The notes beneath the pieces are model-generated. The model searched no databases. It was given only the letters and a program-made list of their open reading frames with translations, and was not told the DNA's origin. This document shows, in pieces, positions 7,146-12,834 of a stretch of DNA of 17,255 nt. Position 1 is the stretch's first letter; every line of letters starts with the position of its first letter. Source of the DNA: Caldisericota bacterium. GTDB taxonomy: Bacteria; Caldisericota; Caldisericia; Cryosericales; Cryosericaceae. The stretch lies in the NCBI GenBank assembly GCA_026390195.1, contig JAPLGK010000162.1, positions 1 through 17,255 of the forward strand. The letters are read 5' to 3'. The position numbers and the translations under genes were made by a program.

Positions 7146-8279
7146 TCAGTCCTCTTCCTCTTCGTGACCGGCGTGACCATCGCCCTCTTCCTGATACAGG
7201 TGACCGGTCACACTGGCGGCGAGGATTGCCCCCAGGACGTCGGCAGGCGATACGTCGAAGGGCATAGCCGACATGAAGTTATCTGGAGCACACGCCGCCT
7301 CGGCAACCTCCTGCAACGCCGACCTGGTCGTATTTTCGAGCCCCAGCTCCTCCAGCGTCATGGGCAGGCCGGTGCTCAGGAACAGGTTCATGATGTCGTC
7401 CATCTCCTCGCGCGGAGCGTCTTCCAGGACCAGCTGCACGATACTGCCGAACGCTGCCAGCTCGCCATGCGACTGCTCTCGCGCCTCCCGCAGCACAGTG
7501 AGAGCGTTACCTATGCTGTGGGCCGGGGCCCACCCGCCATTCTCAAAGGCCATCCCCGAACAATAGATACTCGCCTCGAGCACGTGCTCGAATGCCCGCG
7601 TCGCCAAGCCGTTCTGTGCCGCCACCAGGGCACGAAGACCATCTGCGAGCACAGTATCGTACCCCAGCCTGGCCAAGGCGTAGGAAGACAGTGAAACTGT
7701 ACCGCCTAACAGGTTTGCCCTCTCCGACTGGCGATGCGCTCTTGCTCCCAGCCATGTGGCGACGGTATTGCCCATGCCCGCCACCAGCGAACGCGCCGGG
7801 GCCTGCGCGATGACAGCGCTGTCGACCACGACGACCGCCGTGTGCACCGGATAGACCCGGAATTCCTGGAAGACACCGTTCTCGTCCGTGAGCATCGATA
7901 TCGAACTGCACGGGGCTCCAGTAGCTGCCGTCGTCGGAACGGCCATGAGGGGCAGTCGCTGTATCGCCGCGACGGCGCGTGCGGCGTTGATTGCCCGACC
8001 GCCTCCGATCCCCAGGACGACGTCACATGAACTGAGATCAGCAACCCTCGTGAGGCGGTCTATCTCCGATCCGGTACAGATCCCCGAGAACTCTTCGTAG
8101 ATGAGGATGGACCCCGTGCCCTCGAATGCCTGCTCGACCAGGCCTCGCATTCTCGCCATGGTCTGCTCTTCGGCCACGACAAGGAACTCGTTGCCCAGCG
8201 GCGAACCATATTCCTGAAGCCTGCCGATCACACCGGGTCCCTGGATGTACCAACCCGGTGCCCGCATGATAGTCGTCAT
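7146..8279 (-). CDS. GldA-like iron-ADH family protein with altered active site
   Basis: 377 aa, close to glycerol dehydrogenase (GldA) in length and register. Zn ligands by E. coli numbering (Asp171, His254, His271) are Asn171 (GMGNTVAT), His254 (ENGGWAPAH) and His271 (QSHGE). Three other conserved positions also differ: GGGK-x-x-D is GGGRAIN (Arg95, Asn98), and substrate-side Asp121 of STDAPCS is Gly121 (ATGAPCS). The NAD loop glycines 92-94 remain. Glycerol oxidation in the standard way looks unlikely. The C-terminus is a short tail rich in Gly, His and acid (GDGHAGHEEEED). The start is ATG 8279 with AGGAGG 6 nt upstream; an in-frame ATG at 8318 has no such site. It is the first gene of the minus-strand row and is divergent from a flavin reductase. 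Confidence 0.85.
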   Translation of the reverse strand: MTTIMRAPGWYIQGPGVIGRLQEYGSPLGNEFLVVAEEQTMARMRGLVEQAFEGTGSILIYEEFSGICTGSEIDRLTRVADLSSCDVVLGIGGGRAINAARAVAAIQRLPLMAVPTTAATGAPCSSISMLTDENGVFQEFRVYPVHTAVVVVDSAVIAQAPARSLVAGMGNTVATWLGARAHRQSERANLLGGTVSLSSYALARLGYDTVLADGLRALVAAQNGLATRAFEHVLEASIYCSGMAFENGGWAPAHSIGNALTVLREAREQSHGELAAFGSIVQLVLEDAPREEMDDIMNLFLSTGLPMTLEELGLENTTRSALQEVAEAACAPDNFMSAMPFDVSPADVLGAILAASVTGHLYQEEGDGHAGHEEEED

Positions 8280-8339
8280 CGTCGACCTCCTGCTGCCGGA
8301 GCATTGGTGTGGCTGCACGGCAACGCTGTTCCTGCCCCT

Positions 8340-8367
8340 ATTCTACGCACTGGGCATTTCAACGCAA
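8340..8367 (-). promoter_or_regulatory. promoter of the GldA-like gene cluster
   Basis: On the minus strand, -35 TTGCGT (plus 8362-8367), 16-bp spacer and -10 TAGAAT (plus 8340-8345), about 60 nt before the ATG at 8279. It overlaps the divergent promoter of the flavin reductase. Confidence 0.45.
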
Positions 8368-8384
8368 CCATGTCCCACTATACT
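8357..8384 (+). promoter_or_regulatory. promoter of the flavin reductase gene
   Basis: -35 TTTCAA (8357-8362), 16-bp spacer, -10 TATACT (8379-8384), 47 nt before the ATG at 8432. The -10 is strong and the -35 weak. The -35 shares base 8362 with the minus-strand promoter's -35, so the two promoters probably compete or share regulation. Confidence 0.5.
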
Positions 8385-8431
8385 GGAAACACGAGTCCGG
8401 TGCGCCTCTGCCAGACCGCTCAGGAGGCAAC

Positions 8432-8971
8432 ATGGCCAAACTTGTCACAGCACCGTCGACAGCACTCACCCCCGTCCCAGCCGTCCTCGTCACGGCAGGC
8501 ACGATGGAATCATCTGACGTCACGACTCTCGCCTGGGTCGGCACGCTGTGCTCCGAACCCCCGATGATCGGCATCGGCGTCCGTCCGGAACGCTGGCTGC
8601 ATCACTTCATCGTCGAGGGGGGTGCCTTCGTCGTCAACGTGGCAGACGCCACCCATGCGCGCGCCCTCGACCTCTGCGGTGGGGTGTCTGGCAAGGATAC
8701 CGACAAGTGGGAGCTGAGCGCCCTTACCCGGGAAGTGGGAACGGCCACAGCCGTGCCTCTGGTGGCGGAGTGCCCCATCAACATCGAGTGTGTCGTGCGC
8801 CAGACCCTGCACCTCGGCAGCCACGACCTGTTCATCGGCGAGGTCGTCGCAGTGCACGCGGACGAACGGGGCCAAGCAGGTGGTCGTGTCCTGGACCCAG
8901 TCTGCTACGTGAGCGGCCAGTACTGGAAGCTGGGGGACCTTATCGGCCCCACGGGGTTCTCGCGCACGTAG
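8432..8971 (+). CDS. flavin reductase / flavoredoxin family protein
   Basis: 179 aa flavin_reduct-domain protein (PF01613). The segment PVPAVLVTAG, then TLAWVGTLCSEPPMIGIGVRP (split-barrel FMN site, residues about 31-52) and the strand FVVNVAD are family hallmarks, followed by the VVRQTLHLGSHDLFIGEVV dimer strand and the C-terminal DPVCYVSGQYWKLG. Members bind FMN and transfer electrons from NAD(P)H, or act as flavoredoxins. The start is ATG 8432 with AGGAGG 4 nt upstream. An in-frame upstream start at 8309 would place coding sequence across the promoter and is rejected. It is transcribed divergently from the GldA-like gene, and a separate promoter precedes the next gene, so it is probably monocistronic. 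Its redox partner is unknown. Confidence 0.9.
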   Translation: MAKLVTAPSTALTPVPAVLVTAGTMESSDVTTLAWVGTLCSEPPMIGIGVRPERWLHHFIVEGGAFVVNVADATHARALDLCGGVSGKDTDKWELSALTREVGTATAVPLVAECPINIECVVRQTLHLGSHDLFIGEVVAVHADERGQAGGRVLDPVCYVSGQYWKLGDLIGPTGFSRT

Positions 8972-9048
8972 CTCCCGCGGCGGTGTGCTTTCCGCTCTCG
9001 CTGATGTGAATGGGACGTTCCGGATGAGCTTCACTTTCACGGTTCCTC

Positions 9049-9076
9049 TTGTACGAACCCCGCGAAACTCTATTCT
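9049..9076 (+). promoter_or_regulatory. promoter of the rhodanese-like lipoprotein gene
   Basis: -35 TTGTAC (9049-9054), 16-bp spacer, -10 TATTCT (9071-9076). The leader to the ATG at 9162 is about 80 nt and contains a short GTGCA...TGCAC inverted repeat (9099-9124 region). Confidence 0.5.
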
Positions 9077-9161
9077 GCCGGTAGGGGATACGAGGGGAGT
9101 GCACCTCGGCCCTGGTTGATTGCACAGCAGATACCACACACTAGTTATCGGGGAGAGGGAC

Positions 9162-9605
9162 ATGAGGATGAAGAGGTTGATTGCGGCGGTCTTGCTGTTC
9201 CTTCTCGTCGTTGGCGTCGCAGGGTGCAGCGCCTCCAAGAGTTCCACGACCCCCTCGACAGCGGAACCCTCGGCTGACACTAACCACACCATCGTCGAGG
9301 TCGATGCCAACAAGGTCGAAGAACTCATCCAGACGGACCGTGACCTTGTCATCATCGACGCATCTGGCAAGTGGGCTGAGGGGCGCATCGTGGGCGCACT
9401 CGACACGCCGCTGGACAAGCTCCAGGAGATCATCACCGGCAACTTCACGCTCAGTGCCAGCAAGCACTACGTCGTGTATGCGCACGATGAGGAAACCAGC
9501 AAGAAGGCGGCCAACATGTTGCTGGCAAGCTCCTTCACTGTTATCAACCGCCTAGTAGGCGGGTATGACGCGTGGGTGGCAAACGGCGGCTACTGCGAGA
9601 AGTAG
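9162..9605 (+). CDS. rhodanese-like lipoprotein without catalytic cysteine
   Basis: 147 aa. The signal peptide MRMKRLIAAVLLFLLVVGVAGC has lipobox VAGC, so Cys22 should be lipidated and the protein tethered to the outer face of the membrane. A Ser/Thr/Pro-rich linker (23-40) leads into a rhodanese-like domain (about 44-147): DLVIIDASGKWAEGRIVGAL (61-80) matches the usual acidic strand and G-x-I-x-G-A motif, and LVGGYDAWVANG is the usual C-terminal motif. The catalytic position, normally VVYC-x-x-G-x-R-S, reads VVYAHDEETS, with Ala107 for Cys, so sulfurtransferase activity is not expected. The only mature Cys apart from the lipid Cys is C145 near the end. The ribosome binding site GGAGAGG is 3 nt from ATG 9162. 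The next element is a strong terminator. Confidence 0.87.
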   Translation: MRMKRLIAAVLLFLLVVGVAGCSASKSSTTPSTAEPSADTNHTIVEVDANKVEELIQTDRDLVIIDASGKWAEGRIVGALDTPLDKLQEIITGNFTLSASKHYVVYAHDEETSKKAANMLLASSFTVINRLVGGYDAWVANGGYCEK

Positions 9606-9629
9606 ATGTGCCGAACAGTGACAACAGTA

Positions 9630-9657
9630 AAGCCCCGGCCTCATTTGGCCGGGGCTT
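9630..9657. terminator. bidirectional rho-independent terminator
   Basis: An 11-bp perfect stem (AAGCCCCGGCC 9630-9640 with GGCCGGGGCTT 9647-9657) and 6-nt loop between the convergent lipoprotein gene and the ChrB_N gene. T-rich sequence follows on both strands, better on the minus strand (TTTACTGTTG). Confidence 0.85.
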
Positions 9658-9680
9658 CTGCATTTCCTGCCGTCTGCCGT

Positions 9681-10247
9681 TCAGGAGCGTTTGTCGTGTG
9701 GAAGGTCAATGTCGACGGCATGACCCTCGCGCCGCTCGACTTCTTCCGTGTATGTTGTTGAGCGCTTCTCAGCATCTTCGATTCGCTGCTGTGCGCGCGT
9801 GTGACCAGATGCCGCAAACCAGTCCCGCGCGACGATACGCTCCATCCACTTGTGAATCCGCGTCAGCTCGGTCTCGTTCTCCTCAATCTCGGCGTACGTG
9901 AACTTCTCCTTCTCGGTCTCTCGGTCCAACTCATATACCAGGCGTTCGCACTGTTCCACGATCTCGTCGTAGTCACCGTCACGCTGAAGTTGAAAGGCAG
10001 CAATCACGCGGGCATCGTCTCCTTTGTCGACGAACTCCATCCTACCCACAAGCACCTCGCCCCCACCGGAGACCACCTCTGCTTTGAGAGCGAGCACCTG
10101 TGCGAGAAGGGTCTCGGTCATCGGCAGGACGGCGGCCCCCTGCTGGACGTAGACTGCGCCCAGCTCCTTCAGTTTCCGCCACAGATACACGCGCGTGCGC
10201 GAGGGCTCTGCGGGAACCTTGTACGTGATAGCCAGCCAGGTCTTCAT
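9681..10247 (-). CDS. ChrB N-terminal-domain protein
   Basis: 188 aa. The opening TWLAITYKVPAEPSRTRVYL, then WRKLKELGAVYVQQGAAVLP, is the characteristic start of the ChrB_N domain found in chromate-resistance regulator ChrB, where it is thought to sense or regulate. The second half is a charged, probably helical segment rich in Glu, Arg and Lys (about 95-188) and replaces the larger C-terminal domain of full ChrB. There is no membrane segment. The start is ATG 10247, overlapping the stop of the MFS gene in an ATGA arrangement, which implies coupled translation and related function. No chrA chromate pump is in the window, so a chromate role is not supported here. It may regulate or partner the MFS transporter. 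Confidence 0.8.
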   Translation of the reverse strand: MKTWLAITYKVPAEPSRTRVYLWRKLKELGAVYVQQGAAVLPMTETLLAQVLALKAEVVSGGGEVLVGRMEFVDKGDDARVIAAFQLQRDGDYDEIVEQCERLVYELDRETEKEKFTYAEIEENETELTRIHKWMERIVARDWFAASGHTRAQQRIEDAEKRSTTYTEEVERREGHAVDIDLPHDKRS

Positions 10248-11518
10248 GCTGCGACCATCGGCTTCGCGCGAGTTGAAGCCCGCATTAGAACCGTGAGGGC
10301 GATCATGGCCACAAACGCGAGGATAGACCCGAAGACGAATGGCGCGCTCGGGTTGATGCGTTCCCACAGGATGCCCGCGATCAGACTGGCGGGCAGGGCG
10401 CTGACGCCAACGGCTGCGTTGTAAAGGCCGAAGGCGGTACCGCGCTTCTCGGACTGCGGAACCAGGTCGGCGACCAGCGCGCTTGCGACACCATCCGTCA
10501 TGGCGTAATAGACACCATACAGAGCATACAGTGCCCAAATCTGCCATCCCTGCGTGGCGAACCCGAAGCCCAGGTAGACGAGGGCATACACCATCCAGCC
10601 AGCGCGGATGACGCGGTTGCGCCCGATGCGGTCCGACACGATGCCCGCGGGGATGGACAGCGCCGACGTCACGCCCTTCCACATGGCCAGCATCAGGAAG
10701 ATCTGCACGATATCCAGACCGGCCCTCTGAGCCTTGAGCATGAGGAAGGCGTCGCTGCTGTTGCCCAGTGTGAACACGATCATGATGACCAGGAATGCCT
10801 TGAAGCGCCACTCGAACCCCTTCAGCGACAGGTTCAGGGTCCTCGGATTCGCAGTGCGCGGCGCGTTTTCACGCACGAAAGCGGCGATCAGGGGAAGCGC
10901 CAGAACGGCGGGAATGCTCACCATGATGATCAGTTTCTGATAGACCGACCGTGTCAACGTCATCGCCACGGCAGAGCCGCTGGCAGCAACCATGCCGGCC
11001 GCAGCCAGCATGCCAAAGACGGACCCGAGCGTGTCCATCGAGCGGCCGTACCCGAAGGAGCGGCCGAGCTTCTTTTTCTCAGACGAGTCGGCCAGCAGGG
11101 CATCCTTGGGGGACGAACGGACTCCCTTGCCCGTGCGGTCGGCAAACCGCAGGAATGCAGCGAAGGGCCATGAGCTGACGAAATACAGCAGCGGCTTCGT
11201 GACATTGGAGATGGCGTAGCCGCTGAACGCCAGCCATTTGCGCTTCTTCATCCTGTCGGACAGCCAGCCGAAGACCCACTTCAGAATCGTGGCCGTCGTC
11301 TCCGCCAGTCCCTCGATGAACCCGATGATCGCCGGCTTGACGCCGAGCGCGTTGGCCAGAAACAGCGGCAGCGTCTTGACGGTCACCTCACTGCTGAAAT
11401 CCGTTAGCAACGAGACAAAGCCAAAGACGAAAACGTTCTGACTCAGCCCAAAGAACTTGCGCTGTGGTCTGTCCGGGCTCGTCTCCACAGGCGTGTTCAC
11501 TTCACTTGCACTTTCCAT
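10244..11518 (-). CDS. major facilitator superfamily transporter
   Basis: 424 aa with about 12 predicted membrane segments. The loop between TM2 and TM3 carries the MFS motif as GWLSDRMKKRKW, and the FADRTGKGVRSSPKDALLAD block after TM4 is typical of one bacterial MFS subfamily whose substrates are mostly unknown. A second, weaker loop motif GIVSDRIGRNRV lies in the C-terminal half. The start is ATG 11518 (MESASEVNTP) with GAGGTGGAG just upstream; an in-frame GTG at 11527 lies inside that ribosome binding site. Its stop overlaps the ChrB_N start by 4 nt. The promoter region carries a TGTAAC inverted repeat, so substrate-responsive repression is likely. Exporter function is inferred from family and operator-style control. 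Confidence 0.9.
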   Translation of the reverse strand: MESASEVNTPVETSPDRPQRKFFGLSQNVFVFGFVSLLTDFSSEVTVKTLPLFLANALGVKPAIIGFIEGLAETTATILKWVFGWLSDRMKKRKWLAFSGYAISNVTKPLLYFVSSWPFAAFLRFADRTGKGVRSSPKDALLADSSEKKKLGRSFGYGRSMDTLGSVFGMLAAAGMVAASGSAVAMTLTRSVYQKLIIMVSIPAVLALPLIAAFVRENAPRTANPRTLNLSLKGFEWRFKAFLVIMIVFTLGNSSDAFLMLKAQRAGLDIVQIFLMLAMWKGVTSALSIPAGIVSDRIGRNRVIRAGWMVYALVYLGFGFATQGWQIWALYALYGVYYAMTDGVASALVADLVPQSEKRGTAFGLYNAAVGVSALPASLIAGILWERINPSAPFVFGSILAFVAMIALTVLMRASTRAKPMVAA

Positions 11519-11542
11519 ACACTCCACCTCTCGCTTGATACA

Positions 11543-11575
11543 TGTAACTGTCGTTACAGTATGTCAAACGTTACA
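11543..11575. promoter_or_regulatory. TGTAAC operator array
   Basis: TGTAAC (11543-11548) and GTTACA (11553-11558) form a perfect inverted repeat with a 4-nt spacer, overlapping the -10 box. A third half-site GTTACA (11570-11575) lies in the promoter spacer. Placement over the promoter is what a TetR-, MarR- or GntR-type repressor, or a MerR-type activator, would use. No regulator gene is adjacent apart from the ChrB_N protein. Confidence 0.6.
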
Positions 11576-11584
11576 TGACGTCAA
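11556..11584 (-). promoter_or_regulatory. promoter of the MFS-ChrB_N operon
   Basis: On the minus strand, -35 TTGACG (plus 11579-11584), 17-bp spacer and -10 TACTGT (plus 11556-11561), about 40 nt before the ATG at 11518. A second possible -35, TTGACA, lies within the spacer with 19 bp to a poor -10; in that reading the dyad would fall inside a MerR-like long spacer. Confidence 0.6.
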
Positions 11585-11844
11585 GAGGTGGAGTTGGAGT
11601 GGTGGTGGAACAAACGAAAGAAGTAGTGTCATATGCAAAGAAGTGCTGGCATTTGGTGGAAAATAGTTCTGGCATTTCGGACCTTCCACCTTGCGAGCTA
11701 GCATATACATCTCCACCGCGTTACACTTGTGGTGGAAAGAATGATCTCCGCTGCGACGCCGTACCGATACGGCGCGCTGACGGCGCTGGCGACCGGGTTC
11801 CAGTCCACCAATCTCGTTGAAAGAACGTGGTGGAAGCATACTAC
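11585..11844. other. motif-dense intergenic region (GGTGGA cluster)
   Basis: 260 bp between the MFS promoter and the broken lipoprotein gene, with no convincing gene. It is dense in GGTGGA or its complement at 11587, 11604, 11655, 11685, 11712, 11731, 11804 and 11829; one further copy at 11523 is part of the MFS ribosome binding site. Three pairs form potential hairpins: 11655-11661/11684-11690, 11712-11717/11731-11736 and 11804-11810/11828-11834. CTGGCATTT occurs twice, at 11646 and 11669. A minus-strand reading of about 11740-11820 (LVDWNPVASAVSAPYRYGVA) faintly resembles the end of an ABC-2 permease; this is too short to call. Confidence 0.5.
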
Positions 11845-12305
11845 ATGAAAAGCACAACATCACGACTCTCTTCAATGATCGCTACGTTCCTGAGCATCCT
11901 GCTGATCGTTACTCTGATGGCGGGATGCAGGACGTCGACCCCGGAGACCCCGCCCATCAACACAAACAGTTCGGCGCTGCTGAACAAGTGGTCAGAGAAT
12001 ACTTCACGTATTGGAATGAGAAGAGCGTCACCGAATTGGAGAAACGCATGACTCCAGACAGAAAAGGCATAACGTGGGAATTTGACAAGCCTGAGCACGT
12101 AAAGCTGTTGGGCGTGAACGAGATAGGATCGAGTGAAGAGAACACGGGGGTATTTGACATACTGTTTGATATCAAATTCAAGAACGGCGATGGAGGAGGG
12201 TCAGGACTAGGTGATGGAAAACTCACATGGAGTTATCTGCTGAAAAGCGATGGCGAGAACTCCTCACGGCTCATTCATGATTGGGGAGTCGGGGAAAGAG
12301 GGTGA
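11845..12305 (+). pseudogene. frameshifted DUF4829-like lipoprotein
   Basis: ATG 11845 begins a lipoprotein signal peptide (MKSTTSRLSSMIATFLSILL, then IVTLMAGC) with lipobox MAGC and linker TSTPETPPINTNSS. That frame then continues as low-complexity readthrough and stops near 12051. The rest of the protein is in another frame from about 11970: EQVVREYFTYWNEKSVTELE, then a KRMTPDRKGITWEFD segment and a C-terminal LTWSYLLKSDG...SSRLIHDWGVG, ending at TGA 12303-12305. This YF-x-YWNEK plus IxDWG pattern fits the DUF4829 domain of Bacillota lipoproteins. One indel at about 11960-11985 joins the two halves into about 150 aa. There is no slippery heptamer for programmed frameshifting at the junction. 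The ribosome binding site is weak (GGTGGA, 10 nt upstream). Either a recent pseudogene or an assembly error. Confidence 0.7.
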
Positions 12306-12748
12306 AGGATTGGGGTCATTGCTGGAGAGGCTGACTTGCGTTCCGTCAGCGTGCTAACCTAGTCTCGGGATACTGATTACCGAGCTACGATTCATTGGTC
12401 GCTTTCTACTAGCCGAACCGTTTGTCTCATCTACGTTCGGGCGCGCAGCGGAACACGAACGATGGGGTTAGGATCTGGAGCATTGGGACCAAGAACTGCC
12501 GATTGACCTCCTATGTGGGCGATTCAACCCCGAAATCGCCCATTCGCGATGACAGTAGTCATCGACTCATGTTTCCGACCTTGCGGCTTCCGCGACTATG
12601 GTCGGGCATGCGGAAAGGAATCACGAAGGGGAAAGTCCTGGTATTTCTGGCCCCCTAAGAAATGATGCGGGTTTCCGGGCACGAAATGCCAGGACTCTGG
12701 TCCTTCAATCCATGAAGGGCAAAGTGTGAGCAGCCCGCTGACAACCAG
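12306..12748. other. hairpin-rich non-coding region
   Basis: No convincing gene in either direction: a 78-aa plus-strand frame at 12422-12658 has no ribosome binding site or recognisable protein character. Successive inverted repeats are 12330-12335/12345-12350 (6 bp), 12364-12368/12380-12384 (5), 12413-12418/12435-12440 (6), 12517-12524/12534-12541 (8), 12547-12553/12558-12564 (7, tetraloop AGTA), 12588-12593/12610-12615 (6), 12634-12647/12683-12696 (14 with one G.U) and 12702-12707/12713-12718 (6). It may be a structured RNA or a degenerate mobile element. It matches no RNA class I can recognise (not tmRNA, RNase P or SRP). Confidence 0.4.
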
Positions 12749-12792
12749 AAGGGGGCGCGACATCGAAACCCCCTTGCGTGTGTCGCGGGGGT
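12749..12792 (-). terminator. probable terminator of the beta-propeller gene, with alternative pairings
   Basis: Downstream of the minus-strand gene ending at 12835, ACCCCC (complement of 12787-12792) pairs with GGGGGT (complement of 12768-12773), followed by TTTC. The same C-run can instead pair as AAGGGGG 12749-12755 with CCCCCTT 12769-12775. CGCGACA 12756-12762 with TGTCGCG 12781-12787 is a third option. Confidence 0.45.
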
Positions 12793-12834
12793 CTTCCTGC
12801 AGTCAGGTCGTTCGAGTGGCAGACAGTACGCCGG

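Noticed and set aside
8309..8431. Upstream start for the flavin reductase
   Set aside because: It would cover the promoter and precede a perfect AGGAGG/ATG pair at 8432; the extra residues do not belong to the family.
9681..10811. 376-aa minus-strand frame extending the ChrB_N protein upstream
   Set aside because: The extension is out-of-frame reading of the MFS gene; ATG 10247 at the ATGA overlap is the start.
11543..11575. CRISPR-like or tandem-repeat reading of the three TGTAAC sites
   Set aside because: Half-sites are only 6 bp, unevenly spaced and overlap a promoter, as expected of an operator.
11740..11820. Minus-strand stretch reading LVDWNPVASAVSAPYRYGVA, reminiscent of an ABC-2 permease C-terminus
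   Set aside because: About 25 residues only, no flanking continuation in any frame; similarity may be chance.
11960..11990. Programmed ribosomal frameshift in the DUF4829-like gene
   Set aside because: No X-XXY-YYZ slippery heptamer or downstream pseudoknot is apparent; mutation or assembly error is simpler.
12625..12645. GGGGAAAGTCC resembling the P3/P4 signature of RNase P RNA
   Set aside because: The remaining conserved RNase P segments (ACAGAAA, GGTAAG, 3' pairing strand) are not found at suitable distances.
12422..12658. 78-aa plus-strand reading frame in the hairpin-rich region
   Set aside because: No ribosome binding site, no recognisable protein pattern, and it covers several strong inverted repeats.
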